Below, piece after piece: positions 1 to 8,895 of a stretch of 32,687 nt of DNA. Below the pieces are notes generated by a model, which searched no databases, had not been told where the DNA came from, and saw only the letters and a program-made list of their open reading frames with translations. This stretch comes from Comamonadaceae bacterium. GTDB taxonomy: Bacteria; Pseudomonadota; Gammaproteobacteria; Burkholderiales; Burkholderiaceae_C. The translations under genes were made by a program, and so were the position numbers. Within the stretch, counting starts at the first letter, position 1; each line of letters opens with the position of its first letter. The stretch covers positions 1 through 32,687 of the forward strand of contig CANGEE010000009.1 of NCBI GenBank assembly GCA_947452635.1, read 5' to 3'.

Positions 1-393
1 GTGAACCCCAAGTCGCGAAGAGATCAGTATTCGTAATCAACATCAGGGGTGAGCTCATGCTATGCGTCGGTTCAACCATCACATTGATCTAGGTCATGTG
101 AATCCAAGTTGAATATCTTTGTCTTCGAAGGGCATTCACCCAGTACCAGTAGAGTTCAGTAGAAGATAAAACCGACCTTAGCTATTGCATGGTAAAAAAG
201 GGGCTGTTGTTTTGGCAGATCCAAGCGAGTCTTTACGTCTGCTTTTACTAAGTTAAATGATTCACGCCAAACCTGGCGAACGGCCGCTTAGGGCCTGAAT
301 CTGCCAGTGGGGAAATACCGCAAAAGTCAGCTTCTGCCCCGCCAATTCGGTCATCGCCAGAAAGTGGCATTTTCTGGCCCTCCACTCAGTTGC
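1..393. other. Gene-poor, AT-richer left flank
   Basis: I see no complete gene here. The stretch is visibly AT-richer than the GC-rich coding DNA to its right, and all frames carry frequent stops. It contains an FNR-like palindrome (annotated separately) and a small inverted repeat, CCAGAAA/TTTCTGG at about 357-377, lying 17 bp beyond the stop of the leftward 103-aa gene. That repeat could be a weak terminator but has no clear U-tract. A short leftward frame opens with ATG at 43 and runs off the window edge; it is too short to call. Confidence 0.6.
57..97 (-). promoter_or_regulatory. Candidate FNR/ANR-type operator with leftward -10 element
   Basis: TTGATCTAGGTCAT at 84-97 fits the FNR/ANR pattern TTGAT-N4-ATCAA at both half-site cores, with mismatches in the right arm. 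On the minus strand a TAGCAT hexamer at 62-57 would be a -10 element. That puts a start near 50 and the palindrome centre near -41, which is class II FNR activator geometry. The target would be a gene leaving the window on the left. The sequence match is seen; the function is inferred. Confidence 0.4.
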
Positions 394-705
394 TCAATCT
401 CTGGGCGGCAAACGCTGAGCAGACTCGCGCACCTCTTTGACCTGCACGTCCACAATATCGTCTGAAGCACGGGCCTGAGCGGTGGGGCCTCGCGCAGCAG
501 CCCATGGCCCGCCTTGCGCCATGCCACGCGTCAAATCACGGTAGCGCGTCCACAGCACCGCCACCTGGGGTTTGCGTCCATGCAGCAATGACCACAGCGA
601 GCTCACGACCAAGATCACCAGCAAAGCCAGTAGCAGGCTGGCCGCAAAGATCAGCGCGGCAGCGGCCAATGCGAGTTTGAAAAACCAAGCCAAGAGTGCG
701 TTCAT
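394..705 (-). CDS. Small membrane protein of unknown function, downstream of nagZ
   Basis: This 103-aa protein is not one I can assign to a named family. Residues 5-42 form a long, strongly hydrophobic stretch rich in Ala, Leu and Val, enough for one long or two short membrane helices. A basic segment (HGRKPQ) follows, then a polar, Ala/Arg-rich tail of about 55 residues. By the positive-inside rule the tail is probably cytoplasmic. It starts with ATG 28 bp after the nagZ stop, on the same strand, so it is probably the last gene of the acpS-nagZ transcript. The hydrophobic N-terminus and operon position support a real gene; function unknown. Confidence 0.6.
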   Translation of the reverse strand: MNALLAWFFKLALAAAALIFAASLLLALLVILVVSSLWSLLHGRKPQVAVLWTRYRDLTRGMAQGGPWAAARGPTAQARASDDIVDVQVKEVRESAQRLPPRD

Positions 706-733
706 GCCAAGTGCTGTGGGGTGTGGACCCCGG

Positions 734-1816
734 TCAAGGCAGATATTCCAGCGCTTGCTGGTAGGCGGCCGAGACCATCAAATCGTCCCAAGCCAAGGCA
801 GGGGCTTGGGGCAGCAGTTGGCGCCGGCGTTGCTCGCTGCCCTCTTGCGGCTGCCACCAGCCTTTGAGTTGCGCTTCGGCCAAGCCGTTCAAAGCGGCGT
901 CGATCTCTGCGCCACCGTTCAAGGACTGGTTGCACAGCAGCGCCAAGTCGCAGCCCGCGTCCAGGGCAGCCAAGGCCGCCTGGGTGTAGCTTACAGGCTG
1001 GCCGTCGATCTGGCGCGCGCCAGCCATCGACAGATCGTCGCTGATGATGGCCCCGGCAAAACCGAGTTGCTCGCGCAAGATGCCCTGCAGCCAGCGCTTG
1101 GAAAAACCAGCAGGTCGGGCGTCCACTTTCGGGTAAATCACATGCGCGGGCATGACGCTGGTGAGCGTGGTGTTGAGGCTGTCGTAGGGCGCGGCGTCTT
1201 CGGCCATGATGGCTTTGAGGCTGCGCCGGTCGATGGGCATGTCCACATGCGAGTCGGCTTTGACAAAACCGTGCCCCGGGAAATGCTTGCCGCAATTGCC
1301 CATGCCGGTTTGCAGCAAGCCATGCATCAGGCTCTTGGCCAGCACGGTCACCACACGCGGATCGCGTGCCAAGGCGCGGTCACCGATCACGCTGCTGCCG
1401 CCATAGTCCAGATCGAGCACCGGGGTAAAGCTGAAATCCACACCGCAAGCGCGCAGCTCCGCAGCCAATACAAAACCAACAGCCGTCGCGGCGCGACAGG
1501 CTTGCAACGCGCCCGCGCCGGCTGGGCCCCGGCCATCGTCCAGCCACATCTCGCCTAAGCGGCGCATAGGCGGCAGATGGGTGAAGCCGTCATGACGAAA
1601 ACGCTGGACGCGTCCGCCTTCGTGGTCCACCGCAATCAACAGGTCAGAGCGAATCGCTTTGACCTGGGCGCACAGCGCGGTGATCTGGGCCCGGCTTTGC
1701 CAGTTGCGGCCAAACAAAATCAAGCCGGCCGTGAGCGGATGGGCCAGGCGGCGGCGGTCGTCGTCGTTCAGCGCGGTGCCGGCGATGTCCAGCAGCAGGG
1801 GGGCATGGAAGGTCAT
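734..1816 (-). CDS. nagZ: Beta-N-acetylhexosaminidase NagZ (cell-wall recycling)
   Basis: NagZ is a cytoplasmic family 3 glycoside hydrolase. It removes N-acetylglucosamine from 1,6-anhydro-muropeptides imported during peptidoglycan recycling, and in many Gram-negatives its product feeds ampC induction. The 360-aa protein has the family marks: VDHEGGRVQRF near residues 59-69, the catalytic loop KHFPGHG near 177, and ISDDLSM near 259 with the nucleophile Asp. Length is normal for the short proteobacterial form. The ORF track begins at a TTG two codons upstream; I use the ATG at 1816, although neither has a clear Shine-Dalgarno. It lies 58 bp after acpS in the same direction. Confidence 0.95.
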   Translation of the reverse strand: MTFHAPLLLDIAGTALNDDDRRRLAHPLTAGLILFGRNWQSRAQITALCAQVKAIRSDLLIAVDHEGGRVQRFRHDGFTHLPPMRRLGEMWLDDGRGPAGAGALQACRAATAVGFVLAAELRACGVDFSFTPVLDLDYGGSSVIGDRALARDPRVVTVLAKSLMHGLLQTGMGNCGKHFPGHGFVKADSHVDMPIDRRSLKAIMAEDAAPYDSLNTTLTSVMPAHVIYPKVDARPAGFSKRWLQGILREQLGFAGAIISDDLSMAGARQIDGQPVSYTQAALAALDAGCDLALLCNQSLNGGAEIDAALNGLAEAQLKGWWQPQEGSEQRRRQLLPQAPALAWDDLMVSAAYQQALEYLP

Positions 1817-1874
1817 GGGCAATTCAGTTGGAGGTCAATGAAGAGATTTCAAGCTGGAGGTCCAAGTCAGGGGA

Positions 1875-2270
1875 TCAGGCCTGCGTCTCAACAACGCAAA
1901 AACTGGCGGCGTAATCGACCTCGTCGGTCACCGTGATATGGGCGCTCAAGCCCTTAGCTTCAAACCAGGTTTTCAACTCGCCGTGCAAGACGATGGTGGG
2001 CTGACCACTGGGTAGCTTGCCGATCTCGCAATGGCGCCAGGTCATGGGCATGCGCATGCCCAAGCCCACGGCTTTGCTGAAGGCCTCTTTGGCAGAAAAC
2101 CGGGTGGCGACAAAACGGATGCCGCGCTCGGGCCAGCGCTGGCTGCGGGCGCGGTACATCTTCATTTCGCCGTCGCTGAGCACCTTGGCGGCAAAGCGCT
2201 CGCCGTGGCGCTCCAGGCTGGCACGGATGCGGCGAATGTCGCAAATGTCGGTGCCAATGCCGTAAATCAT
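1875..2270 (-). CDS. acpS: Holo-[acyl-carrier-protein] synthase AcpS
   Basis: AcpS transfers the 4'-phosphopantetheine arm from coenzyme A to the serine of apo-ACP, activating the carrier protein encoded by acpP elsewhere in this window. The 131-aa protein begins [12 protein letters not shown], the classic N-terminus with the metal-binding Asp, and has [10 protein letters not shown] with the conserved Glu. Length is typical of the trimeric bacterial type. Its ATG overlaps the pdxJ stop as ATGA, so the two are probably translationally coupled. A GGAG-like ribosome site lies upstream. The pdxJ-acpS pair is a widespread proteobacterial arrangement. Confidence 0.96.
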   Translation of the reverse strand: MIYGIGTDICDIRRIRASLERHGERFAAKVLSDGEMKMYRARSQRWPERGIRFVATRFSAKEAFSKAVGLGMRMPMTWRHCEIGKLPSGQPTIVLHGELKTWFEAKGLSAHITVTDEVDYAASFCVVETQA

Positions 2271-3025
2271 GCGTGCGGCTCCAAAGCCTTTAAATAAGCG
2301 GTCACGGTGGCGGTATAACCCGACTCCAAGGCATCGGCGATCAAAGCGTGACCGATGGAGACCTCTTTCAAGTGCGGTATGGCCTGCACAAAGGCCGGCA
2401 AATTGTCTTGGTTCAAGTCGTGCCCGGCATTCAAGCCCAAACCCACAGCCGTCGCGGCTTGCGCGGTAGCCACATAGCGGGCCAGTTGTTCGTCTTGCGC
2501 TGGCCCACCCCAGGCGGCGGCGTAAGGCTCGGTGTACAGCTCGACCCGATCAGCACCCACGGCGCGGGCGGCGGCCATTTGCTCAGGGACAGGGTCCATG
2601 AACAAACTCACCCGCACGCCCAGCGCTTGGCATTCGGCGATCAAGGGCTGCAAGCGCGCCGCATCCTCGGGAAAACGCCAGCCATGGTCGCTGGTGAACT
2701 GGCCTTCGCTGTCGGGCACAAAAGTCACTTGCTGGGGCCGCACCTGACGCACCAAGTCCATCAGGTTGTGAAACGGATTGCCCTCGATGTTGAATTCGCG
2801 GTCCGGCCAGGCCTGCATCACCGCCACCAACTCTTGCACATCCGTGGCGCGAATGTGGCGCTCGTCCGGGCGCGGATGCACGGTGATGCCTTGCGCCCCC
2901 GCCTGCAGACACAGCTGGGCCGCCCGGGTCACACTGGGAATCCCCAAGTGCCGCGAGTTGCGCAGCAAAGCCACTTTGTTGACATTGACCGACAAGGCGG
3001 TGCGGTGTTGGCTTGGGTTGTTCAT
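2267..3025 (-). CDS. pdxJ: Pyridoxine 5'-phosphate synthase PdxJ
   Basis: PdxJ condenses 1-deoxy-D-xylulose 5-phosphate with 3-amino-2-oxopropyl phosphate to give pyridoxine 5'-phosphate, the last ring-forming step of DXP-dependent vitamin B6 synthesis. The 252-aa protein opens with [15 protein letters not shown], continues with [10 protein letters not shown], and has ELYTEPYA and [11 protein letters not shown], all family motifs of this TIM barrel. The ORF track extends 63 residues further upstream into recO; I take the internal ATG at 3025 because it starts just before the conserved N-terminus and overlaps the recO stop as ATGA. Confidence 0.96.
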   Translation of the reverse strand: MNNPSQHRTALSVNVNKVALLRNSRHLGIPSVTRAAQLCLQAGAQGITVHPRPDERHIRATDVQELVAVMQAWPDREFNIEGNPFHNLMDLVRQVRPQQVTFVPDSEGQFTSDHGWRFPEDAARLQPLIAECQALGVRVSLFMDPVPEQMAAARAVGADRVELYTEPYAAAWGGPAQDEQLARYVATAQAATAVGLGLNAGHDLNQDNLPAFVQAIPHLKEVSIGHALIADALESGYTATVTAYLKALEPHA

Positions 3026-3771
3026 AAGCTTTGGATGTCCATCATCATTTGGCGCGTCTTCAAATGCCCCACACCGCAATGGTAGTTCAGCAGCGCCCGC
3101 AGCTGGGGACGCAAGGCGACCACGTGGTCCAGGCAGACGCGCAAAGTGGCGGTGTAGGCCGAGGCGTCGTCCAAGGCGGTTTGCAGATGGGTCCATTGCG
3201 CGCCCGTCAAACAAGTGCGGTCATCGGCATGGGCTTGGCGCAAGCCGCCTTCGGCCACCAAACAATATTGGCCATCGGGCTTTAAAGCGGTCATGGCCAG
3301 CGTTTGCTGATCCAGGCTGGGCAACAGGCCGATTTCGCGCAGCAGCATCAGCTCAAACACCCGCAGCGCGCCCTGGCGCAAATCAGGCCCTTCTGTGGCC
3401 AAAATTTGGATGGTGGCGGCGTACACGTCAAACAAGTCACTGTGCGGGTCGTCGCGCGCCAACAAACGCAACAGCAACTCGTTGAGGTAATAGCCCGAGA
3501 GCAAGGCGTCGCCAGTGGGCATCACATGGCCGCCCACCCACTCTACCCCCTTCAAAGTGCGGATGTCGGAGTCTCCGCCGTAATTCACCGCCAAGGGCTG
3601 CATGGGCAGCAAGATCGGGCGAAAGCTGGAACTGGGGCGTTTAGCCCCTTTGGCCACCAAAGCCACCCGGCCGTGATGCCGGGTCAGCACTTCCAAGATC
3701 AGGCTGGTCTCGCTCCAGTCGTACCGGTGCAAAACAAAAGCAGGCTCTTCGGTGATGCGTTGGGTGGCCAT
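3022..3771 (-). CDS. recO: DNA repair protein RecO
   Basis: RecO works with RecR (and RecF) to load RecA onto SSB-coated single-stranded DNA and to anneal strands during gap repair. The 249-aa protein has the N-terminal OB-fold start ([23 protein letters not shown]), the basic patch [10 protein letters not shown] near residue 40, and a helical C-terminal half with [17 protein letters not shown] see no zinc-binding cysteine cluster, as expected for the proteobacterial form. It is followed by pdxJ with a 4-bp overlap and preceded by era after a 76-bp gap with no obvious signal. Confidence 0.93.
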   Translation of the reverse strand: MATQRITEEPAFVLHRYDWSETSLILEVLTRHHGRVALVAKGAKRPSSSFRPILLPMQPLAVNYGGDSDIRTLKGVEWVGGHVMPTGDALLSGYYLNELLLRLLARDDPHSDLFDVYAATIQILATEGPDLRQGALRVFELMLLREIGLLPSLDQQTLAMTALKPDGQYCLVAEGGLRQAHADDRTCLTGAQWTHLQTALDDASAYTATLRVCLDHVVALRPQLRALLNYHCGVGHLKTRQMMMDIQSL

Positions 3772-3847
3772 GTCAGTCGGCTAGGTGCAATGCGGCCGTG
3801 GCGCTTGGGCGGCGAACAGGCTCGCAGCGCCCGCAATGCCCGCGCCT

Positions 3848-4945
3848 TTACTCATAGCCGAAGGAGCGCACGCGGGCTTCGTCGTCGGCCCAGCCGGAGC
3901 GCACTTTGACCCAAATTTCGATGAACACCTTGGCGTCCAGCAGTTTCTCCAGCTCCTGCCGGGCTTCGGTGCCAATGCGCTTGAGGCGTTCACCTTTGTC
4001 GCCGATCACCATGGCTTTGTGGCCATCGCGTTCGACCACGATGGTGGCGGCAATGCGCACCATGCGTTTGCTGGTGCGGCCTTTTTCTTCTTCGAACTTT
4101 TCCACCACCACGGTGGAGGTGTAGGGCAATTCGTCGCCGGTGAAACGAAACAGTTTTTCACGCACGATTTCGCTGGCCAAGAATTTTTCGCTGCGGTCGG
4201 TCAACTCGTCGGCCGCATAAAACCAGTCTTGCTCGGGCAGGTATTTCTCGCAAATGCCAAACAGACGCTGCACGTCTTTGGCGCTCTTGGCCGACATCGG
4301 CACGAACTCGTTGAACGGGTGCAGGGCTTGCATCTCACGCAGCCAGGGCGCAATGTCACCACGGCGGTGGTAGGTGTCGAGCTTGTTGGCCAACAGCACG
4401 CAGGGCACGCCCGGTTTGAGCAAGGCCAGCACTTTGGCGTCGGCGGCTTGAAAGCTGCCCGCCTCCACCACAAACAGCACCAAGTCCACGTCCGAGACCG
4501 CGCCCAGCACGGTCTTGTTCAACGACTTGTTCAGCGCCGCGCCATGCAGCGTCTGAAAACCCGGGGTGTCGACAAACACAAATTGCGTCTGCGCTTCGGT
4601 GCGGATGCCGGTGATGCGGTGGCGTGTGGTTTGCGCCTTGCGCGAAGTGATGCTGATTTTTTGCCCCACCAAGGCATTGAGCAGCGTGGATTTACCCACG
4701 TTGGGTTTGCCCACGATGGCGATCAAGCCGCAGCGCTGCGGGCCGCTTGCTGCAGCTGTCGATGCGGGGGCCGCGGTCGCAGCCGCCAGCGCGGCCTGCT
4801 CTTCGGGCGCCAAAGGCTGGACCGTGACCCCAGGGATTTGTATCGTGCGGCGAACAGGCGCTGAAGGCGTGGCGCTTTCGCGCACCTCATCATCGTCGGG
4901 GGTGTGCGCAGGCGTGGGCTTGGGGCCGGGGTGAGGATGGGTCAT
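3848..4945 (-). CDS. era: GTPase Era with a long N-terminal extension
   Basis: Era is an essential GTPase that binds the 3' end of 16S rRNA and helps mature the 30S subunit. G motifs are clear: GKPNVGKST (G1), DTPG (G3) and NKLD (G4), followed by a C-terminal KH domain ([17 protein letters not shown], then [13 protein letters not shown]). The protein is 365 aa, about 65 longer than usual, because of a Pro/Ala-rich segment before the G domain ([18 protein letters not shown], then an Ala-rich run). A later start is possible, but the ATG at 4945 overlaps the rnc stop as TGATG, supporting the long form. rnc-era coupling is conserved in proteobacteria. Confidence 0.95.
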   Translation of the reverse strand: MTHPHPGPKPTPAHTPDDDEVRESATPSAPVRRTIQIPGVTVQPLAPEEQAALAAATAAPASTAAASGPQRCGLIAIVGKPNVGKSTLLNALVGQKISITSRKAQTTRHRITGIRTEAQTQFVFVDTPGFQTLHGAALNKSLNKTVLGAVSDVDLVLFVVEAGSFQAADAKVLALLKPGVPCVLLANKLDTYHRRGDIAPWLREMQALHPFNEFVPMSAKSAKDVQRLFGICEKYLPEQDWFYAADELTDRSEKFLASEIVREKLFRFTGDELPYTSTVVVEKFEEEKGRTSKRMVRIAATIVVERDGHKAMVIGDKGERLKRIGTEARQELEKLLDAKVFIEIWVKVRSGWADDEARVRSFGYE

Positions 4946-5634
4946 CAGGAGGCCTTGACTTTGAGTGTTTCGAGCATCGCAGCGGCCGCCGCTTGTTCAC
5001 CCGCGCGGCGCGAAGTGCCCAAGCCCAGTTGGGACAGTCCCATCTCGCGGATGTCGCAAGCCACTTCGAACATTTGTTTGTGGGCAGCGCCCCGGGTGGC
5101 GACCACGGTGTACAGAGGCAGTTGCAGTTTGCGCCCTTGCAGCCACTCCTGCAACTCGGTTTTCGGGTCTTTGGCCGCCGCTTGCATTTGCGGATTGACC
5201 TTGACGTCCTTGAACAGACGTGCGACCAAGGATTGCGCGGCGGTGTAACCGGCATCCAGATACACCGCGCCGATCAAGGCTTCCAGCGCATCGGCCAAAA
5301 TCGAAGGGCGCTTTTGCCCGCCCGAACGCATCTCACCCTCGCCCAGACGCAGCACGCTGGGCAACTCCAGCACGACAGCCAACTGGAACAAGGTGTCTTG
5401 TTTCACCAAATTGGCCCGAACGCGCGACAAATCGCCCTCGGGTTGGTCATTCAGTTTTTCATACAGCCAGTGCGCGACCGACAGGTTCAACACCGAGTCG
5501 CCCAAGAATTCAAGGCGCTCGTTGTGGTCGGTCGAAAAACTGCGGTGCGTGACCGCGCGCTCGAGCAAGCCGGGGTCGGCAAAGAGGTGACCCAAGCGAT
5601 CTTGCAGGGCTTTCAAACCTTCATTCAAAGCCAT
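4945..5634 (-). CDS. rnc: Ribonuclease III
   Basis: RNase III cleaves double-stranded RNA, separating rRNA precursors and processing structured mRNAs. The 229-aa protein has the signature [11 protein letters not shown] near residues 38-48 with catalytic acidic residues, a second acidic cluster ([17 protein letters not shown]), and a C-terminal double-stranded RNA-binding domain from about residue 155 ([14 protein letters not shown]). Length is standard. It lies 24 bp after lepB and is coupled to era. In many relatives a DUF4845 gene sits between lepB and rnc; there is no room for it here. Confidence 0.97.
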   Translation of the reverse strand: MALNEGLKALQDRLGHLFADPGLLERAVTHRSFSTDHNERLEFLGDSVLNLSVAHWLYEKLNDQPEGDLSRVRANLVKQDTLFQLAVVLELPSVLRLGEGEMRSGGQKRPSILADALEALIGAVYLDAGYTAAQSLVARLFKDVKVNPQMQAAAKDPKTELQEWLQGRKLQLPLYTVVATRGAAHKQMFEVACDIREMGLSQLGLGTSRRAGEQAAAAAMLETLKVKAS

Positions 5635-5658
5635 GATGCGCCCATGTGATGACCAAAT

Positions 5659-6624
5659 TCAATGAAAACCACCAATGCGTTTGAGATTGCCAAAATTCAT
5701 CCATACAAAAAAGGCGCGCCCCACAATGTTGGCATCCGGCACAAAGCCCCAATAGCGCGAGTCCAGCGAGTTGTCGCGGTTGTCGCCCATCATGAAGTAG
5801 TGGCCTGGGGGGACTTTGCAGACCACGCCTTCCACGCTGTAGCGGCAATTTTCACGAAACGGGAACGGATCAGCACCCGACACAAAGGCCGGACGGTCGT
5901 CGTCTTGGATCAGCATGTGCGGTGCCTCACCCAGCGCTTCATCGTATTGCTTGAAATAGCGCATGGCCGATTCATCGAAGAATTCAGGCAAGGCGTTGCG
6001 CGGCACCACTTGGCCGTTGATGCTGAGCTGCTTGTTCAGGTAGGCCACCTCGTCGCCCGGCACACCGACCACACGCTTGATGTAGTCCACGCTGGGCCGC
6101 GGGGGGTAGCGAAAAACCATCACGTCACCGCGCTTGACAGGCGTGCCTTCGGTCATTTTGATGTTGACCACCGGCAAGCGCACACCGTAGTGGAATTTGT
6201 TGACCAAAATCAAATCACCCACCCACAGCGTGGGAATCATCGAGCCCGAAGGAATTTTGAAAGGTTCAAACAAAAATGAACGCAGCACAAACACCACCAA
6301 GATGACCGGAAACAATCCGGCGGTCCAATCGAGCCACCAGGGTTGCATCAGCAGTTTGTCGCGGGCAGCCGCGATGTCGGTGTCGATTTTTTGAATGCCC
6401 AGGCGGGTCAATTCTTCGCGCCGGGTTTGGGCCTCGGCTTCCAAGGTCAAAGCGGCCGCTTCTCGGCGCGGCCAGAAGTACAAGCGCTCGGCCACCCAGT
6501 ACAGACCGCTGATCACCACCGCCATGAACAGCAGCAAGGCAAAATTGCCTTCGATCAAGCCCAGATACCAAGAACCCGCATAGCCGACAAAAGCGGCCAG
6601 CACCAAAGACGTTAAATAAGACAT
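5659..6624 (-). CDS. lepB: Signal peptidase I LepB
   Basis: LepB is the inner-membrane serine protease that removes signal peptides from exported proteins. The 321-aa protein has two N-terminal membrane segments around a charged cytoplasmic loop, the catalytic serine in SGSMIPTLWVGD near residue 126, the catalytic lysine in DYIKRVVGVPGDEV near 180, and the C-terminal box MGDNRDNSLDSRYWG. I choose the ATG at 6624, not the TTG one codon earlier in the ORF track, because GGAGG sits four bases before the TTG codon's first base region, giving normal spacing only to the ATG. It overlaps the lepA stop as TGATG. Confidence 0.97.
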   Translation of the reverse strand: MSYLTSLVLAAFVGYAGSWYLGLIEGNFALLLFMAVVISGLYWVAERLYFWPRREAAALTLEAEAQTRREELTRLGIQKIDTDIAAARDKLLMQPWWLDWTAGLFPVILVVFVLRSFLFEPFKIPSGSMIPTLWVGDLILVNKFHYGVRLPVVNIKMTEGTPVKRGDVMVFRYPPRPSVDYIKRVVGVPGDEVAYLNKQLSINGQVVPRNALPEFFDESAMRYFKQYDEALGEAPHMLIQDDDRPAFVSGADPFPFRENCRYSVEGVVCKVPPGHYFMMGDNRDNSLDSRYWGFVPDANIVGRAFFVWMNFGNLKRIGGFH

Positions 6625-8432
6625 CAATCCTCCACTCGCAAGATGGCCAGGAATGCTTCTTGAGGCACTTCCACCGAGCCGATTTGTTTCATCCGTTTTT
6701 TACCGGCTTTTTGCTTTTCCAGCAGTTTGCGCTTACGCGAGATATCGCCCCCGTAGCACTTGGCCAGCACGTTTTTGCGCAAGGCCTTGATCGATTCGCG
6801 CGCGATGATGTTGCTGCCAATGGCCGCCTGGATGGCCACGTCGAACATCTGACGGCTGATGATTTCGCGCATTTTGCCCACCACGGCGCGACCACGGTAC
6901 AGGGATTGCGTACGGTGCACGATGATGGACAGGGCATCGACCTTTTCCCCGTTGAGCAAAATGTCCACCTTGACCACGTCAGAGGCGCGAAACTCTTTGA
7001 AGCTGTAATCCATGGAGGCATAGCCGCGTGAAACCGATTTGAGCTTGTCAAAAAAGTCCAGCACGATCTCGCCCAATGGCATTTCATAGGTCAGCATCAC
7101 TTGGCGGCCATGGTAGGCCATGTTCATTTGCACGCCCCGCTTTTGGTTGGCCAGGGTCATGACCGGGCCGACATAGTCTTGCGGCATGTACAAATGAACC
7201 GTGACGATGGGCTCGCGGATTTCTTGCAGCTTGCCCTGGTCGGGCATTTTGGCGGGGTTCTCCACCATCACGACTTCACCATCGGCCTTGACCACTTCGT
7301 AAACCACGCTGGGCGCGGTGGTGATCAGGTCTTGGTCGAATTCGCGCTCCAGGCGCTCTTGCACAATTTCCATGTGCAGCAAACCCAAAAAGCCACAGCG
7401 AAAGCCAAAACCCAGCGCCTGGGAGACTTCGGGCTCGTAATGCAAGGAGGCATCGTTAAGTTTGAGTTTTTCCAGGGCGTCACGCAGCGAGTCGTATTCG
7501 CTGGACTCGGTGGGGTACAAACCGGCAAACACCTGGGGCTGAATTTCTTTGAAACCGGGCAAGGCTTGTGTGGCGGGGCCCAGGTTGTTGGGCAACTTCT
7601 TTTCCAACGTGATGGTGTCGCCCACCTTGGCCGCTTGCAACTCTTTGATGCCGGCAATGATGTAGCCCACCTGCCCGGCTTCGAGCGAGGGGCGTGATTC
7701 ATCGGCGGGGGTAAAGACGCCCAAGTTGTCGGCGTTGTAAACCGTTTCGGTGGCCATCATTTTGAAGCGCTCACCCTTGGCCAGGCGACCATCGATCACG
7801 CGTACCAGCATGACCACGCCCACATAGGTGTCGAACCAGCTGTCGATGATCATGGCGCGAAGTGGCGCATCGGGGTTGCCCTTGGGCGCGGGCACCTTGG
7901 CCACAATCGCTTCCAAAATGTCGTCGATGCCCATGCCGGTTTTGGCCGAACAGGGAATGGCCTCGCTGGCATCGATACCGATCACGTCTTCCACTTCGGC
8001 TTTGGCGTTCTCAGGATCGGCGTTGGGCAAATCCATTTTGTTGAGCACCGGCACCACCTCCACACCCAAGTCGAGTGCGGTGTAGCAGTTGGCCACGGTT
8101 TGGGCTTCAACCCCTTGACTGGCATCGACCACCAACAAGGCACCTTCACAAGCGGACAAGGAGCGAGAAACTTCATACGAGAAGTCCACATGGCCGGGCG
8201 TGTCGATCAAATTCAGGTTGTAAATTTGGCCGTCTTGCGCTTTGTAATGCAGTGCTGCAGTTTGCGCTTTGATGGTGATGCCGCGCTCTTTTTCAATGTC
8301 CATGGAGTCCAGCACTTGGGCAGACATCTCACGCTCTTGCAGACCACCGCAACGCTGAATGAGCCTGTCCGCCAAGGTCGATTTGCCATGGTCAATGTGG
8401 GCAATGATCGAGAAGTTTCTGATGTGATTCAT
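6624..8432 (-). CDS. lepA: Elongation factor 4 (LepA), ribosomal GTPase
   Basis: LepA is a translational GTPase related to EF-G; roles proposed include back-translocation and 30S biogenesis. The 602-aa protein begins [19 protein letters not shown], with the P-loop in its first 20 residues, then DTPGHVDF (G3) and NKMD (G4). It ends with the LepA-specific C-terminal domain ([27 protein letters not shown]). The ORF track adds 14 residues; I use the internal ATG at 8432 because this is where the family starts. No good Shine-Dalgarno precedes it: the bases upstream read as the complement of one. The leader contains a terminator-like hairpin 46-76 bases upstream. Confidence 0.97.
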   Translation of the reverse strand: MNHIRNFSIIAHIDHGKSTLADRLIQRCGGLQEREMSAQVLDSMDIEKERGITIKAQTAALHYKAQDGQIYNLNLIDTPGHVDFSYEVSRSLSACEGALLVVDASQGVEAQTVANCYTALDLGVEVVPVLNKMDLPNADPENAKAEVEDVIGIDASEAIPCSAKTGMGIDDILEAIVAKVPAPKGNPDAPLRAMIIDSWFDTYVGVVMLVRVIDGRLAKGERFKMMATETVYNADNLGVFTPADESRPSLEAGQVGYIIAGIKELQAAKVGDTITLEKKLPNNLGPATQALPGFKEIQPQVFAGLYPTESSEYDSLRDALEKLKLNDASLHYEPEVSQALGFGFRCGFLGLLHMEIVQERLEREFDQDLITTAPSVVYEVVKADGEVVMVENPAKMPDQGKLQEIREPIVTVHLYMPQDYVGPVMTLANQKRGVQMNMAYHGRQVMLTYEMPLGEIVLDFFDKLKSVSRGYASMDYSFKEFRASDVVKVDILLNGEKVDALSIIVHRTQSLYRGRAVVGKMREIISRQMFDVAIQAAIGSNIIARESIKALRKNVLAKCYGGDISRKRKLLEKQKAGKKRMKQIGSVEVPQEAFLAILRVED

Positions 8433-8477
8433 CAAGGAGTTGCTACAAGTGTTTGAAATGAATAGGACCCGCACAAG

Positions 8478-8508
8478 AAAAAAGGGCGCGTCGATGTGGA
8501 CGCGCCCT
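8478..8508 (-). terminator. Intrinsic terminator or attenuator upstream of lepA
   Basis: On the minus strand GGGCGCGTC and GACGCGCCC form a perfect 9-bp stem with a 6-base loop, directly followed by six T residues. This is a textbook rho-independent terminator for leftward transcription. It lies only about 46 bases before the lepA start and over 400 bases past the mucD stop, which already has its own hairpin. It may therefore end a small RNA or attenuate lepA. Confidence 0.8.
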
Positions 8509-8623
8509 GAACCAACAATCTATGGCAACTGCGATAGCTGGAACTTCATTGTAGGCAAAAAGCCTGGGGCGCACATCCTCGAAATGGCACAAAACAAGCC
8601 GTTGCGGCACTGCAACACAAAAC

Positions 8624-8691
8624 TTATTCACAACTTATTCACACCATTTAACTGGAATTGACTGAACAAGTTGTGGGTGGACTGTGGATCA
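8624..8691. repeat. Tandem DnaA-box-like repeats
   Basis: The 11-base unit ACTTATTCACA occurs twice in a row. Each copy contains TTATTCACA (8624-8632 and 8635-8643), an exact match to the DnaA-box consensus TTATNCACA. A third near-match in the opposite orientation, TGTGGATCA, lies at 8683-8691 (8 of 9 relative to TTATCCACA). Whether DnaA binds here is unknown; no dnaA or dnaN gene is nearby. Confidence 0.5.
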
Positions 8692-8704
8692 GTGGTGGAC
8701 TGAA

Positions 8705-8718
8705 GTGGGACATCCCAC
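8705..8718. promoter_or_regulatory. Short inverted repeat, possible operator
   Basis: GTGGGA and TCCCAC flank two bases, a perfect 6-bp dyad in the mucD-lepA gap. It lies just downstream (leftward sense) of a weak promoter candidate, so an operator role is possible. It is short enough to be chance. Confidence 0.25.
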
Positions 8719-8895
8719 ATCATGAATCTTTACCTGCTCTGTATACGCTGAATCAAGGATCAAGCTGCATGATTTTAGCCATTTTTGTTATGAGCACAGC
8801 GCGAAGTTAGTTCTCACCAACATTTAAAAATCACATTTTTTCAAGAAAAATCAATCTCAAAGGTGTTGCTGGAGCACCCAGGCAAGCCCCAAAGC

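Noticed and set aside
2267-3214. 315-aa pdxJ ORF starting at 3214
   Set aside because: The first 63 residues come from recO coding sequence in another frame; the conserved PdxJ start follows the ATG at 3025.
8443-8631. 62-aa minus-strand ORF before lepA
   Set aside because: It starts at GTG without a ribosome site and its coding sequence would include the intrinsic terminator.
8433-8870. Replication origin near lepA
   Set aside because: DnaA-box-like repeats and an AT-rich run are present, but no dnaA, dnaN, rpmH or gyrB is nearby, and three boxes are too few for a chromosomal origin.
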